A stretch of DNA of 64,000 nt from Thermodesulfovibrio sp. 3907-1M (GTDB lineage Bacteria > Nitrospirota > Thermodesulfovibrionia > Thermodesulfovibrionales > Thermodesulfovibrionaceae). The notes under the pieces were generated by a model, which ran no database searches, was not told where the DNA came from, and was given only the letters and a program-made list of their open reading frames with translations. Below, piece after piece: positions 16,698 through 25,473 of this stretch. A program made the translations under genes and the position numbers. The number at the start of each line of letters is the position of its first letter. The stretch's first letter is position 1. The stretch is from positions 1,034,486 to 1,098,485 of the forward strand of contig NZ_CP144373.1 of the NCBI RefSeq assembly GCF_040450955.1, in the 5' to 3' direction.

Positions 16698-18920
16698 ATG
16701 ACCGTTAAAACAACTGTCTTTGGCTATCCCAAGATTGGTCCTCAAAGGGAGCTTAAAAAAGCCTTAGAGCAATACTGGAGTGGAAAAATCTCTCAGAGGA
16801 AGCTCATTGATGAGGCTGAAAAATTAATCATCTACAATGCAAAGACCATTGCTCAGTATGAGGTTGATATTATTCCATCCAATGATTTTTCCCTTTATGA
16901 CTTTATCCTTGACCTTTCAGTCATGTTTAATGTTATTCCTGAAAGATTCAGAAAAATTGAAGACCCCCTGGAAAGATACTTTGCAATAGCAAGGGGCTCA
17001 GCAGATGCTCCTGCTTCAGAGATGACAAAGTGGTTTAACACAAACTATCACTACATTGTCCCTGAAATTGAATATGGCACAGAGTTTGAACTCATAGAAA
17101 ACAAAGCATTAAAAGAGTATGAACTTCTGAAGAATAATCTTAATCTTAAAACTAAGCCTGTGATAGTTGGTCCCTTTACCTATCTTTACTGTGCAAAACT
17201 AAAGGACTATGCCTATTTTCTTGACAGAATAGCTTCTGTTTACATGGGAGTTCTTAAAGAGCTTGAAGAATCTGATGTTGAGGAGGTCCAGATTGATGAG
17301 CCCGCAATGGTTATTGATTTAGACAATAATGATACTCAGGCAATCATAGATTGTTACAGAAAAATCACTTCCGGGCTTAGCAAAATAAAACTCTATGTTC
17401 AAACTTACTATGAATCTCTATCACAGTATGAAAAGATAGTTTATGAACTGCCAGTTCATGGCATTGGATTTGATTTTGTTGACGGCAAGGAGAATCTTGA
17501 GAACATCTCAAAATTCGGATTTCCGAAGGATAAAACATTAATTGCAGGAGTTGTCTCAGGAAGAGACCCTTGGAAAACAGACTTTAAAGAAGCTTTAAAA
17601 ATTATTGAGACTTTAACAAAGTTTACGGAAAATATAATTCTTTCCAACTCCTGCCCTCTCATGCATCTTCCAGTGACTGTAAAAAATGAATCCTTGCCTG
17701 AAGAAATCCTCTGCCTGTTAAGCTTTGCCAATGAAAGGCTTGATGAGCTTGCAGTGCTTAAAACAGCAATAAATGAAGGGAAGGCTCCTTCAGAGCAGAA
17801 TTTATCCATGAAATTCACTAATCCTGAAGTTAAGAAAAAGATCTCTCAGATTGATGAAAATGCTCTGTGCAGAAAACCCTCTTTCAGTGAGCGATATGAA
17901 AAACAGATGGAAATTCTCAAACTCCCTGTCTTCCCAACTACCACAATAGGAAGCTTTCCTCAAACTCCTGAGATAAGGAAAGCAAGGGCAGATTACAAAG
18001 CAGGTAGAATCTCTCTTGAGGAGTATGAATCCTTTATCAAAGATGAGATAAAAAAGGCAATTGAGATTCAGCAGGAGATCGGGCTTGATGTTTTAGTTCA
18101 TGGAGAGTTTGAAAGAACAGATATGGTTGAGTTCTTTGCAGAGCGTCTTCAGGGATTTGCCATAACAAAAAATGGATGGGTTCAGTCATATGGCTCAAGA
18201 TGTGTAAGACCACCAATAATTTATGGCGATGTATGGAGAGAATCCCCCCTGACTCTTAAAGAAACACTTTATGCCCAGTCTCTCACTGAAAAGCCGGTGA
18301 AAGGAATTCTTACTGGACCTGTTACAATACTTCAGTGGTCCTATCCGAGAAAGAATGTTTCAAAAAAAGAAGTTGCCTATCAGATTGCTCTTGCTCTCAA
18401 GGAAGAAGTAGTAGAGCTTGAAAAAGCTGGTATAAAAATCGTTCAGATTGATGAGCCTGCTTTCAGAGAGGGAATGCCTCTTAAAAAAGCAAAGGTTGAT
18501 GAATACTTTGACTGGGCTATAAAAAGCTTTAAAATTGTTACTTCTTCTGTAAAAGCTGAAACCCAGATTCACACCCATATGTGCTACTCTGAGTTTAATG
18601 ATATAATTGATAAAATCTATGCAATGGATGCTGATGTGATATCAATTGAAGCATCAAGAAGCAAAGGAGAGATTCTAAAAGCCTTTGAAAAATTTAAGTA
18701 TGACAGAGGCATTGGAGTTGGAGTGTATGATATTCACTCTCCAAGAGTTCCCTCTACTGAGGAGATGATTGAAATTGTTAAGCGGGCAGTAAAGCTTATT
18801 GATAAAAGACTTTTCTGGATAAACCCTGACTGCGGACTTAAAACAAGAGCCTGGCAAGAAACCATTCCCTCACTTAAAAACATGGTTAAAGTTGCAGAGA
18901 TAATGCGTAAGGAGGCTTAA
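16698..18920 (+). CDS. metE: Cobalamin-independent methionine synthase
   Basis: A 740-residue two-barrel MetE that transfers a methyl group from methyltetrahydropteroyl-glutamate to homocysteine. The N-terminal barrel starts with TTVFGYPKIGPQRELKKALE; the C-terminal barrel starts at TTTIGSFPQTPEIRKARAD and contains VHGEFERTDMVEFF, LTGPVTILQWSY, VQIDEPAFREG and the zinc ligands HTHMCYSEFN and NPDCGLKTR. Length is normal. A cobalamin riboswitch precedes it and nrdD starts 2 nt after its stop, so both B12-independent enzymes are expected to be made when cobalamin is scarce. Confidence 0.96.
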   Translation: MTVKTTVFGYPKIGPQRELKKALEQYWSGKISQRKLIDEAEKLIIYNAKTIAQYEVDIIPSNDFSLYDFILDLSVMFNVIPERFRKIEDPLERYFAIARGSADAPASEMTKWFNTNYHYIVPEIEYGTEFELIENKALKEYELLKNNLNLKTKPVIVGPFTYLYCAKLKDYAYFLDRIASVYMGVLKELEESDVEEVQIDEPAMVIDLDNNDTQAIIDCYRKITSGLSKIKLYVQTYYESLSQYEKIVYELPVHGIGFDFVDGKENLENISKFGFPKDKTLIAGVVSGRDPWKTDFKEALKIIETLTKFTENIILSNSCPLMHLPVTVKNESLPEEILCLLSFANERLDELAVLKTAINEGKAPSEQNLSMKFTNPEVKKKISQIDENALCRKPSFSERYEKQMEILKLPVFPTTTIGSFPQTPEIRKARADYKAGRISLEEYESFIKDEIKKAIEIQQEIGLDVLVHGEFERTDMVEFFAERLQGFAITKNGWVQSYGSRCVRPPIIYGDVWRESPLTLKETLYAQSLTEKPVKGILTGPVTILQWSYPRKNVSKKEVAYQIALALKEEVVELEKAGIKIVQIDEPAFREGMPLKKAKVDEYFDWAIKSFKIVTSSVKAETQIHTHMCYSEFNDIIDKIYAMDADVISIEASRSKGEILKAFEKFKYDRGIGVGVYDIHSPRVPSTEEMIEIVKRAVKLIDKRLFWINPDCGLKTRAWQETIPSLKNMVKVAEIMRKEA

Positions 18921-18921
18921 A

Positions 18922-21006
18922 ATGTTTAAAAACGTAATAAAGCGTGACGGTCGCGTTGTCCCCTTTGATCCTGAAAAAATCACCATAGCCATAGCTAAAG
19001 CGGGCAAGGCAACAGGAGAGTTTGACTACGAGACTGCAAGAAGGCTAACCATTAAGGTTTTACTTCTTGCAGAGGAGTTAATTCGCGGTCGTGACCCTCA
19101 CGTTGAAGAGATTCAGGACGTCGTCGAAGAGATACTCCTAAGTAGTCCATATCGTAAAACTGCAAAAGCTTACATTATTTACAGAGATCAGCATGCCAGG
19201 ATGCGTGAGATTGCCCGTCAGGGTGGGCTTGAGCTGATTGACAGCTATCTAAGCAAAGTTGACTGGCGAGTAAGAGAAAACTCAAACATGAGCTTTAGCC
19301 TTCAGGGATTAAACAACTACATATCAAGTGAGATAAGCAAAAGCTACTGGCTTCATAAGATTTATCCACCAGAGGTAAGACAAGCTCACATAAATGGAGA
19401 TTTGCATATTCATGACCTGAATGTGCTTGCACCTTATTGTGTTGGCTGGGATTTAATGGATTTGTTAATTCGTGGATTTGGTGGAGTAGCAGGAAAAGTT
19501 GAGTCAAAACCTGCAAAACATCTAAGAAGTGCACTTGGTCAGATTGTAAACTTTCTTTTTACCCTTCAAGGAGAAGCTGCAGGAGCTCAGGCATTTAGCA
19601 ATGTGGATACCCTTCTTGCACCATTCATTGCATACGACGAACTCAACTACAAACAGGTAAAGCAGGCTGTGCAAGAGTGGGTTTTTAATCTGAATGTGCC
19701 TACAAGGGTGGGGTTTCAAACGCCTTTCAGTAACATCACCCTTGATCTCAGAGTGCCTGAACATCTTAAATCTCAGGCTGTTATTATTGGAGGAAAACCT
19801 CAGCAATACACCTACGGTGAGTTTCAGAAAGAGATGGATATGTTCAACAGAGCACTTTTTGAGGTTCTCACAGAAGGAGATGCAAAGGGCAGGGTTTTTA
19901 CATTTCCCATACCCACGATCAACATAACAAAAGAGTTTGACTGGAGTAGCCCTACCCTTGAGTTAATCATGGAAGCAACGGCAAAATATGGAATTCCATA
20001 CTTTGCCAACTACGTAAACTCTGACCTGAAACCTGAAGATGCTCGCTCAATGTGTTGCAGGCTCAGGCTTGAGACAAAAGAGCTACACACACGTGGTGGT
20101 GGACTTTTTGGTTCAAATCCATTAACTGGAAGCATAGGAGTTGTTACATTGAATTTGCCAAGAATTGGATATGTAAGCAGGTCAGAGGAAGAGTTCTTTG
20201 CTTATCTGACAAGACTTATGGATATTGCAAAAACATCCCTTGAGATTAAACGTAAAGTGCTTGAAAGATTTACAGAAGCAGGGCTTTATCCCTACTCAAA
20301 ACATTATCTCAGTTCAATAAAAGAACGCACAGGTGCATACTGGAGTAATCACTTCTCAACAATAGGCATAATTGGGATGAACGAGGCAATAGCAAATGCA
20401 AGGTGGCTAAGCTCTAAAGGAATATGGACAGAGGAAGGCAAAGCCTTTGCTTTGAAGGTAATGGATTTCATGAGAGAAAAACTCATGGAATATCAAAAAG
20501 AGACAGGCAATCTTTACAATCTTGAGGCAACACCTGCGGAAGGGACAAGCTACAGGCTTGCCAGAATTGACAAACAGAAGTATCCCGATATTTTTACGCA
20601 GGGCAAAGACCATCCCTACTACACGAACTCCACGTGGCTGCCTGTTAATTTCACTGAATCAATAACCTATTTGCTTGACCATCAGGACGAACTTCAGAGT
20701 AAATACACAGGTGGGACAGTTATTCATCTGTTTCTGGGAGAGCAACCAGAACCGGGGAAAATCAAAAACTTTATAAAAGCAGTCTTTGAAAAATATAAGC
20801 TTCCATACATAAGTATTACCCCCACATTCAGTATTTGCAATGAGTGTGGATACATTGAAGGAGAACACAAAAGCTGTCCAAAGTGCGGCAAAGCTACAGA
20901 GGTTTACTCTCGTGTTGTTGGTTACCTTAGACCTGTGGATAATTGGAATGACGGGAAGAAAGAAGAATTCAGGGAAAGAAGATATTTACAGATTCATGCT
21001 TCCTGA
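18922..21006 (+). CDS. nrdD: Anaerobic (class III) ribonucleoside-triphosphate reductase
   Basis: A 694-residue glycyl-radical ribonucleotide reductase. An ATP-cone occupies residues 3 to about 95 (VIKRDGRVVPFDPEKI...). The catalytic barrel includes GDLHIHDLN and SMCCRLRL cysteines. The C-terminus has the zinc site Cys639, Cys642, Cys652 and Cys655 (CNECG, CPKCG) and the glycyl-radical loop RVVGYLRP with Gly667 and NWNDGKKEEF. The activase NrdG is not in the window. It begins 2 nt after metE behind AAGGAGG and so falls under the same cobalamin riboswitch. Repeat block 1 follows directly. It does not need B12, in contrast to NrdJ at 8650. Confidence 0.95.
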   Translation: MFKNVIKRDGRVVPFDPEKITIAIAKAGKATGEFDYETARRLTIKVLLLAEELIRGRDPHVEEIQDVVEEILLSSPYRKTAKAYIIYRDQHARMREIARQGGLELIDSYLSKVDWRVRENSNMSFSLQGLNNYISSEISKSYWLHKIYPPEVRQAHINGDLHIHDLNVLAPYCVGWDLMDLLIRGFGGVAGKVESKPAKHLRSALGQIVNFLFTLQGEAAGAQAFSNVDTLLAPFIAYDELNYKQVKQAVQEWVFNLNVPTRVGFQTPFSNITLDLRVPEHLKSQAVIIGGKPQQYTYGEFQKEMDMFNRALFEVLTEGDAKGRVFTFPIPTINITKEFDWSSPTLELIMEATAKYGIPYFANYVNSDLKPEDARSMCCRLRLETKELHTRGGGLFGSNPLTGSIGVVTLNLPRIGYVSRSEEEFFAYLTRLMDIAKTSLEIKRKVLERFTEAGLYPYSKHYLSSIKERTGAYWSNHFSTIGIIGMNEAIANARWLSSKGIWTEEGKAFALKVMDFMREKLMEYQKETGNLYNLEATPAEGTSYRLARIDKQKYPDIFTQGKDHPYYTNSTWLPVNFTESITYLLDHQDELQSKYTGGTVIHLFLGEQPEPGKIKNFIKAVFEKYKLPYISITPTFSICNECGYIEGEHKSCPKCGKATEVYSRVVGYLRPVDNWNDGKKEEFRERRYLQIHAS

Positions 21007-21022
21007 ATTTGCCAACAAAGAT

Positions 21023-21385
21023 TGTCATTCCGAACACTTTTTCCTTTGTCATTCCGAGGGGCTCAATGCCATTTTCATTGTCATTCCGAGGGTGGCATCC
21101 CACCCGAGGAATCTCTGAGTCTTTCAATACAGAAAAAAACAAAGGAGATTCCTCGCTTCGCTCGGAATGACAAAGTATGGGCAGGCTCGGAATGACAAAA
21201 AAAGAAGTGCTGGATAAAGAAAAAGATACTCGCAATGACAGACTCGGATAGCGTAGGAGATTGCCACGCCCGACTCTGTCGGGCTCGCAATGACAAAAAT
21301 GAAGTGTCATTCCGAGCCCTTCGGCTACGCTCAGGGTAAACTCCGCGAGAAATTTCCTCTTTTTGCTTCGCTCCTCTGGAATTGT
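21023..21385. repeat. Intergenic repeat block 1 (ATTCC/GGAAT palindromic family)
   Basis: The 475-bp gap between nrdD and cutA holds many copies of GTCATTCCGAG or its complement CTCGGAATGAC, including one complete 92-bp unit (21080-21171), a variant with ATTGC/GCAAT (21262-21297) around an internal GCCCGAC/GTCGGGC stem, and half copies. Apparent open frames here are low-complexity and have no coding features. Confidence 0.88.
21080..21171. repeat. 92-bp element with 11-bp perfect terminal inverted repeats (copy 1)
   Basis: Bounded by GTCATTCCGAG and CTCGGAATGAC. Inside lie an inverted pair GAGGAATCTC ... GAGATTCCTC around a shared core CTGAGTCTTTCAAT and an A-rich stretch. Near-identical copies occur at 36003-36095 (reverse orientation) and 63259-63350. 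Confidence 0.85.
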
Positions 21386-21481
21386 TACCAACCCTGCTGT
21401 TGCTCAATCCAGCTTAGTCCTAATAGCAAATTCTGGGAAAAAAGCTTTTTCTTTATCGGCATTTTCAGGTATAATTAAATT

Positions 21482-21796
21482 ATGGATTACATGGTGGTTT
21501 TCATAACCGCATCTAAGGAAGAGGAAGCAGTAAAGATAGCAAAAACTCTTGTTGAAGAAAAACTGGCAGGTTGCGTAAATATCATAAAGGATATTCGTTC
21601 CATTTATTCCTGGCAGGACAAAATTGAAGATGAGCAAGAAGTTTTAATGATAGTTAAAACACGCTCTGACCTTTTTGAAGAGCTTGAAAAAACAGTAAAA
21701 TCACTTCATTCCTATACAGTGCCTGAGATTATAGGATTAAAAATTAAAAAAGGCTCTGAAAGCTACTTAAACTGGCTTAGTGAGGTTACAAAGTGA
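21482..21796 (+). CDS. cutA: CutA1 divalent-ion tolerance protein
   Basis: A 104-residue trimeric CutA1-like protein. Typical signatures: VVFITASKEEEAVKIAKTLV at the N-terminus, LAGCVNI (Cys near 36), SIYSWQDKIEDEQEVLMIVKT and HSYTVPEIIGL with the conserved His near 81, and YLNWL at the end. It is linked to copper tolerance in E. coli but its biochemical role is unsettled. ATG 21482 lies 6 nt after TATAAT (21470-21475) with no ribosome binding site, suggesting a leaderless mRNA. Its stop overlaps the next gene (GTGA). Confidence 0.93.
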   Translation: MDYMVVFITASKEEEAVKIAKTLVEEKLAGCVNIIKDIRSIYSWQDKIEDEQEVLMIVKTRSDLFEELEKTVKSLHSYTVPEIIGLKIKKGSESYLNWLSEVTK

Positions 21797-22098
21797 AAGA
21801 AGAAGTTTATACTTCTTTGATCTGTAAGAAATTCTGCAACTACTACAAACCCGGCAAAGAGAGTGAACTATGCGGAGGATACTTTTATCTCAAGCAATAC
21901 ATTACGTCCCGTGAGTTAGATGGAATTATTGAGATATTTCATCTAAATAATGAGGCAGTGCCAGCTCAGGGTTTATCCTTCGTCTGCGATAAATGCGATT
22001 TCAGAGAAGATGGATGTGACTTCTTCGTCAACAAAAGCCAGACACCCTGTGGAGGATATCTGATAATCAGCAGACTCATTGATCATCTAAATTTCTAA
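21793..22098 (+). CDS. Hypothetical cysteine-rich protein with two CGGY half-motifs
   Basis: A 101-residue protein with GTG start 21793 overlapping the cutA stop by 4 bp. Two Cys-rich sections resemble each other: CKKFCNYYKPGKESELCGGY near the N-terminus and CDKCDFREDGCD then TPCGGYLII near the C-terminus, about nine cysteines in all. No signal peptide or membrane segment is visible. The layout suggests metal or iron-sulfur binding, possibly coupled to CutA, but no family was recognised and this is inference. GTG rather than ATG start is chosen because of the overlap and because no in-frame ATG exists nearby. Confidence 0.75.
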   Translation: MKEEVYTSLICKKFCNYYKPGKESELCGGYFYLKQYITSRELDGIIEIFHLNNEAVPAQGLSFVCDKCDFREDGCDFFVNKSQTPCGGYLIISRLIDHLNF

Positions 22099-22112
22099 AA
22101 CAGGAGTAAGTT

Positions 22113-22295
22113 ATGTCAAAAAGACTTGTTGACAGAGAACTGAAAAAAAGAAGACTTCGCAGAGAAAAATTAAGAAAACTCAGAGAAAAATTTAAAGAAG
22201 CAAAAAATGAAGAAGAAAAGAAACTGATTCTTGAAAAAGTGTCAAAAATTGCTCCATCCTTAAAAATTGAACATTTTATAGCATCTGTTAAGTAG
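22113..22295 (+). CDS. Small, highly charged helical protein, conserved-hypothetical type
   Basis: A 60-residue, strongly basic, all-helical protein: a run of Lys/Arg/Leu/Glu (DRELKKRRLRREKLRKLREK) is followed by KAPSLKIEHFIAS-like terminal residues. AGGAGTAAG precedes ATG 22113. It closes the cutA cluster (15 nt after the 101-residue gene). Small proteins of this composition occur in several Gram-negative anaerobes without known function; the possibility of nucleic-acid or ribosome binding is only a guess from charge. Its last 8 bp overlap the convergent hisD. Confidence 0.65.
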   Translation: MSKRLVDRELKKRRLRREKLRKLREKFKEAKNEEEKKLILEKVSKIAPSLKIEHFIASVK

Positions 22296-23559
22296 TTTTT
22301 CTTACTCTCACTGTATTGGCATGTGCTTGCAGTCCTTCAAGGCTTGCAAGAACATCAACATATGAAGCGAGTTTTTGGAATCCAATTTTACCAACCTTTA
22401 TAAGAGAACTTCTTTTTAAAAAATCATAAACTCCCAAAGGAGAGAAAAATCTTGCTGTTCCAGATGTGGGAAGAGTGTGATTTGGTCCTGCCACATAGTC
22501 TCCAATGGGTTCAGGAGTCCATTGCCCTAAAAATATCGCTCCAGCGTTTTTTAAAAGAGGTAGCAGTTTTTCAGGATTTTCTGTCATAACCTCAAGATGT
22601 TCCGGTGCAATTTCATTGGTAACATCACATGCTTCACTCAAAGATTTAACAACTATAATTGCTCCAAAGTTTTTAAGAGATTTTTTAGCTATTGATGCCT
22701 TTGGTAAAGATTTAAGCTGTACTGATATTTCCTTTTTTACTGCCTCTGCAAGCTTTTCCGAATTTGTAACAAGAACGCTGCATGCCATCTCATCATGTTC
22801 AGCCTGACTTAGCATATCAGCAGCTACAAAGGCTGGGATTGCTGAGCTGTCAGCAATAATGAGAATTTCACTTGGTCCTGCAATCATGTCTATGTCCACT
22901 TCACCGAAAACAAGCTTTTTAGCTGTTGCCACATATATGTTTCCTGGTCCAACAATTTTATCAACTTTTTTTACTGTCTGAGTTCCATAAGCCATTGCTC
23001 CAATTGCCTGTGCTCCTCCAATTCTGTATACTTCTTTTATTCCAAGAAGATGCAAAGCAGCACATACTGTTGGATTCAACTGTCCATGAGGTGTGGGAAC
23101 ACATACTGCAATCTCTCTTACTCCTGCAACCTGAGCAGGAATAATATTCATGAGAACCGTTGATGGATATGAAGCTTTGCCACCTGGAACATAAGCTCCT
23201 ACACGCTCAATAGGTCTTATCAGCTGTCCAAGGGTGATATCTTCCTCTTTATACTGCCATGATTTTTCAAGCTGATGTTTATGAAACTTGCGGATTCTTT
23301 CTGAAGCAAACCTTAAAGCATCAATTACTTGCTTTGAGACTTCCTTTGCCTTTTTTTTGATTTCATCAGGTTCAATTTTAAGAGGAAGGCTGTGTTTGTC
23401 AAACAACTTTGTATATTTAATTAAGGCTTTATCTCCATTTTTCTTGACTTCATTGAGGATTTTTTTTACATTTTCCTCAATTTCAGGCTCAGATGTTGAC
23501 CTTTTACGAAGCTTTTTAATGAATCTCTGAAGCTCTGTTTTATCTTTGATGGTAAGCAT
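22288..23559 (-). CDS. hisD: Histidinol dehydrogenase
   Basis: A 423-residue NAD- and zinc-dependent enzyme for the last two steps of histidine synthesis. Motifs: RPIERVGAYVPGGKASYPSTVLM, VCVPTPHG, GGAQAIGAMAYGT, KIVGPGNIYVATAKKLVFG, DMIAGPSEILIIAD, SQAEHD (zinc ligands Gln/His), APEHLE (catalytic Glu/His) and GPNHTLPTSG. ATG 23559 is preferred over the upstream in-frame TTG 23580 because the latter lies in the end of vorB; GAGG precedes the ATG at about 11 nt. It is separated from other his genes and follows vorB by 13 bp. Confidence 0.94.
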   Translation of the reverse strand: MLTIKDKTELQRFIKKLRKRSTSEPEIEENVKKILNEVKKNGDKALIKYTKLFDKHSLPLKIEPDEIKKKAKEVSKQVIDALRFASERIRKFHKHQLEKSWQYKEEDITLGQLIRPIERVGAYVPGGKASYPSTVLMNIIPAQVAGVREIAVCVPTPHGQLNPTVCAALHLLGIKEVYRIGGAQAIGAMAYGTQTVKKVDKIVGPGNIYVATAKKLVFGEVDIDMIAGPSEILIIADSSAIPAFVAADMLSQAEHDEMACSVLVTNSEKLAEAVKKEISVQLKSLPKASIAKKSLKNFGAIIVVKSLSEACDVTNEIAPEHLEVMTENPEKLLPLLKNAGAIFLGQWTPEPIGDYVAGPNHTLPTSGTARFFSPLGVYDFLKRSSLIKVGKIGFQKLASYVDVLASLEGLQAHANTVRVRKTT

Positions 23560-23572
23560 AAAACAATAACCC

Positions 23573-24646
23573 TCATCCAACAGCTATAACTCTCTCAGTA
23601 GCTAAATTTCTAACAAGAGCATCATAGACATCTTCTGCTGTTACTATACTTCCACCAGGTCTGCCATATAAATAAACTTCAGCCATGCCATTTACAGCAA
23701 GCCTTACATCTTCAACCATCTGTCCCGCATTAAACTCTACAACAATGAATCTCTCAATTTCCTGAGCAAGCTGTCTTATCGGCTCTTCAGGAAATGGAAA
23801 GAGTGTGATAGGTCTTAAAAGACCGATTTTAACTCCTTGTCCTCTTAGCTTTCTTATTGCTGAAATTGAAATTCTTGCAGCAGAACCGAATGCCACAACA
23901 ACAACCTCTGCATCGTCAATAAAGTAGGTCTCATATCTGACTTCTTTTTCTTTCCACTGATTATATTTTTCCTGTAACTTCCAGTTGTGTTTTTCAAGCT
24001 CTCCTTCTCCCATAAGCAGGGTCCTTATAAAACGAGAAGGTCTTTCTTTTGCTCCAGTTAAAGCCCATGAGGATTTATCAAAAGTTTTTAATTCTGGAAC
24101 TCTCTGAACAACAGGCTCCATCATCTGGGCAATTACTCCGTCTCCAAGAATCATTACAGGATTTCTCCATTCATCAGCTTTTTCAAAGGCAAGTATTGTA
24201 TAGTCCCACAGCTCCTGAACACTGAAGGGAGCATATACAACTAAACGATAATCTCCATGCCCACCACCTTTTACAGCCTGAAAGTAGTCAGCCTGACTTC
24301 CTGAGATATTTCCAAGCCCTGGACCCCCTCTCATCATGTTTACAATAACTGCTGGCAATTCAGCTCCTGCGAGATATGATATCGCTTCCTGCTTAAGACT
24401 TATTCCCGGGGAGCTTGATGAAGTCATTACTCTAACTCCGCAGGCACTGGCACCATAAATCATGTTTATTGCAGCAATCTCACTTTCTGCCTGAATAAAT
24501 ACCCCTCCAACCTCTGGCAGTCTTTTTGATAAATATTCAGGGATTTCATTTTGAGGGGTTATGGGGTATCCTGCATAAAATTTTAATCCTGCTCTTATTG
24601 CAGCCTCTGCAACTGCTTCATTTCCTTTCATTAAAATTTTATTCAT
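23573..24646 (-). CDS. vorB: 2-oxoacid:ferredoxin oxidoreductase, VorB/KorA-like alpha subunit, without partner genes
   Basis: A 357-residue subunit of the pyruvate/ketoisovalerate/2-oxoglutarate ferredoxin oxidoreductase superfamily, which makes acyl-CoA and reduced ferredoxin. The pyrimidine-binding domain starts with LMKGNEAVAEAAIRAG and FYAGYPITPQNEIPEYL; SSSSPGISLKQEAISYLAG and MMRGGPGLGNISGSQADYF follow; domain II starts near residue 245 (VVVAFGSAARI). Normal systems include beta (TPP-binding), gamma and ferredoxin-like subunits, but none is adjacent: sapC is divergent upstream and hisD lies downstream. A strong promoter and AGGAGG support expression. VorB versus KorA cannot be settled here. 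Confidence 0.88.
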   Translation of the reverse strand: MNKILMKGNEAVAEAAIRAGLKFYAGYPITPQNEIPEYLSKRLPEVGGVFIQAESEIAAINMIYGASACGVRVMTSSSSPGISLKQEAISYLAGAELPAVIVNMMRGGPGLGNISGSQADYFQAVKGGGHGDYRLVVYAPFSVQELWDYTILAFEKADEWRNPVMILGDGVIAQMMEPVVQRVPELKTFDKSSWALTGAKERPSRFIRTLLMGEGELEKHNWKLQEKYNQWKEKEVRYETYFIDDAEVVVVAFGSAARISISAIRKLRGQGVKIGLLRPITLFPFPEEPIRQLAQEIERFIVVEFNAGQMVEDVRLAVNGMAEVYLYGRPGGSIVTAEDVYDALVRNLATERVIAVG

Positions 24647-24693
24647 GAAAAACCTCCTAAAACTGCCTTTGCTCGGGATTTAATGAATATACT

Positions 24694-24722
24694 ACTATAT
24701 CATCTACAAAAGTTACTGTCAA
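24694..24722 (-). promoter_or_regulatory. Putative sigma70 promoter for vorB-hisD
   Basis: Minus-strand TTGACA (24722-24717), 17-bp spacer, TATAGT (24699-24694): close to consensus. The predicted leader is about 40 nt and contains AGGAGG before ATG 24646. Confidence 0.65.
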
Positions 24723-24740
24723 TATTTTTTTTGGATTGTA

Positions 24741-24749
24741 TGATATAAT
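24741..24749 (+). promoter_or_regulatory. Extended -10 promoter of the sapC gene
   Basis: TG-A-TATAAT (24741-24749) fits an extended -10 element; no good -35 is seen. It precedes AGGAGG and ATG 24778, giving a leader of about 22 nt. It is back to back with the vorB promoter. Confidence 0.5.
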
Positions 24750-24777
24750 TTATAAACTTTTCTATCAGGAGGCTAAA

Positions 24778-25473
24778 ATGAAAGCAATCATGAAGGCTTT
24801 TCAGAGGGCTGTTGCCCTTGACAGCAGTATTCATAGAAATTTAAAAGTAAAACTGCCAGAAAACTACTCATTTATGGAAAATGTTGAGATTGTGCCTCTT
24901 ACTTACTCGGAAATTTTATCTGCTACAATGTATTATCCTGTTATGTTTGGAGTTCAGGATGAAGTTGTTTTCCCTTTTGCTGTTACAGGTATTAACGGCA
25001 AAAATGTATTTTTAAAGAAGAATGGAACATGGAAGATTGACACTGTGCCAAATGTTTGCAGGCATTATCCCTTTGGGGTTTTCAAAGAAGCAGATGAATA
25101 CACAATTATATTTGATGAAACCTATGCTTCTGATGATGGAGAGAGGCTTTTTGATGATGAAGGTAATGACACGGAATTTTTTTCAAGCATAAAACAGGGA
25201 CTTACAGAGCTTGCAAGGGATTTTCATGATGCAGAAGAGTGTTCAAAGGAGCTATTTAATGGAGGATTGCTGAAAACATTGAATCTTGATGTGGATACAA
25301 AGCTTGGTAAAATGCAGTTTCGCAATATGTTAATAGCAAATATTGAATATTTATCCAGACTTCAGCCTGAAAAGCTTTACAGCCTTAATTCAAAGGGTTA
25401 TCTTTTGATTCTCCATGCCCATTATCTGAGTCTCAGAAATTTCAAGCTTTTTGATATATTTGCAGAGCTTTAA
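24778..25473 (+). CDS. SapC-family protein
   Basis: A 231-residue cytoplasmic-looking protein of the SapC family (PF07277). Typical elements are the N-terminal ALDSSIHRNLKVKLPENYSF segment, VEIVPLTYSEILSATMYYPVMFG, INGKNVFLKKNGTWKIDTVPNVCRHYPFG and the acidic EYTIIFDETYASDDGERLFDDEG segment. The family was once linked to peptide transport and S-layer export but its role is unproven. ATG 24778 follows TCAGGAGG; an in-frame ATG at 24736 lies inside the promoter and is rejected. The 3' end overlaps the convergent glycosyltransferase gene by 32 bp. Confidence 0.85.
   Translation: MKAIMKAFQRAVALDSSIHRNLKVKLPENYSFMENVEIVPLTYSEILSATMYYPVMFGVQDEVVFPFAVTGINGKNVFLKKNGTWKIDTVPNVCRHYPFGVFKEADEYTIIFDETYASDDGERLFDDEGNDTEFFSSIKQGLTELARDFHDAEECSKELFNGGLLKTLNLDVDTKLGKMQFRNMLIANIEYLSRLQPEKLYSLNSKGYLLILHAHYLSLRNFKLFDIFAEL

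Noticed and set aside
20630-20637. CCACGTGG as a possible parS core, since parAB is in the window
   Set aside because: Flanks (ACT/CTG) do not match the GTTNCACGTGNAAC pattern and it lies in the nrdD coding sequence.
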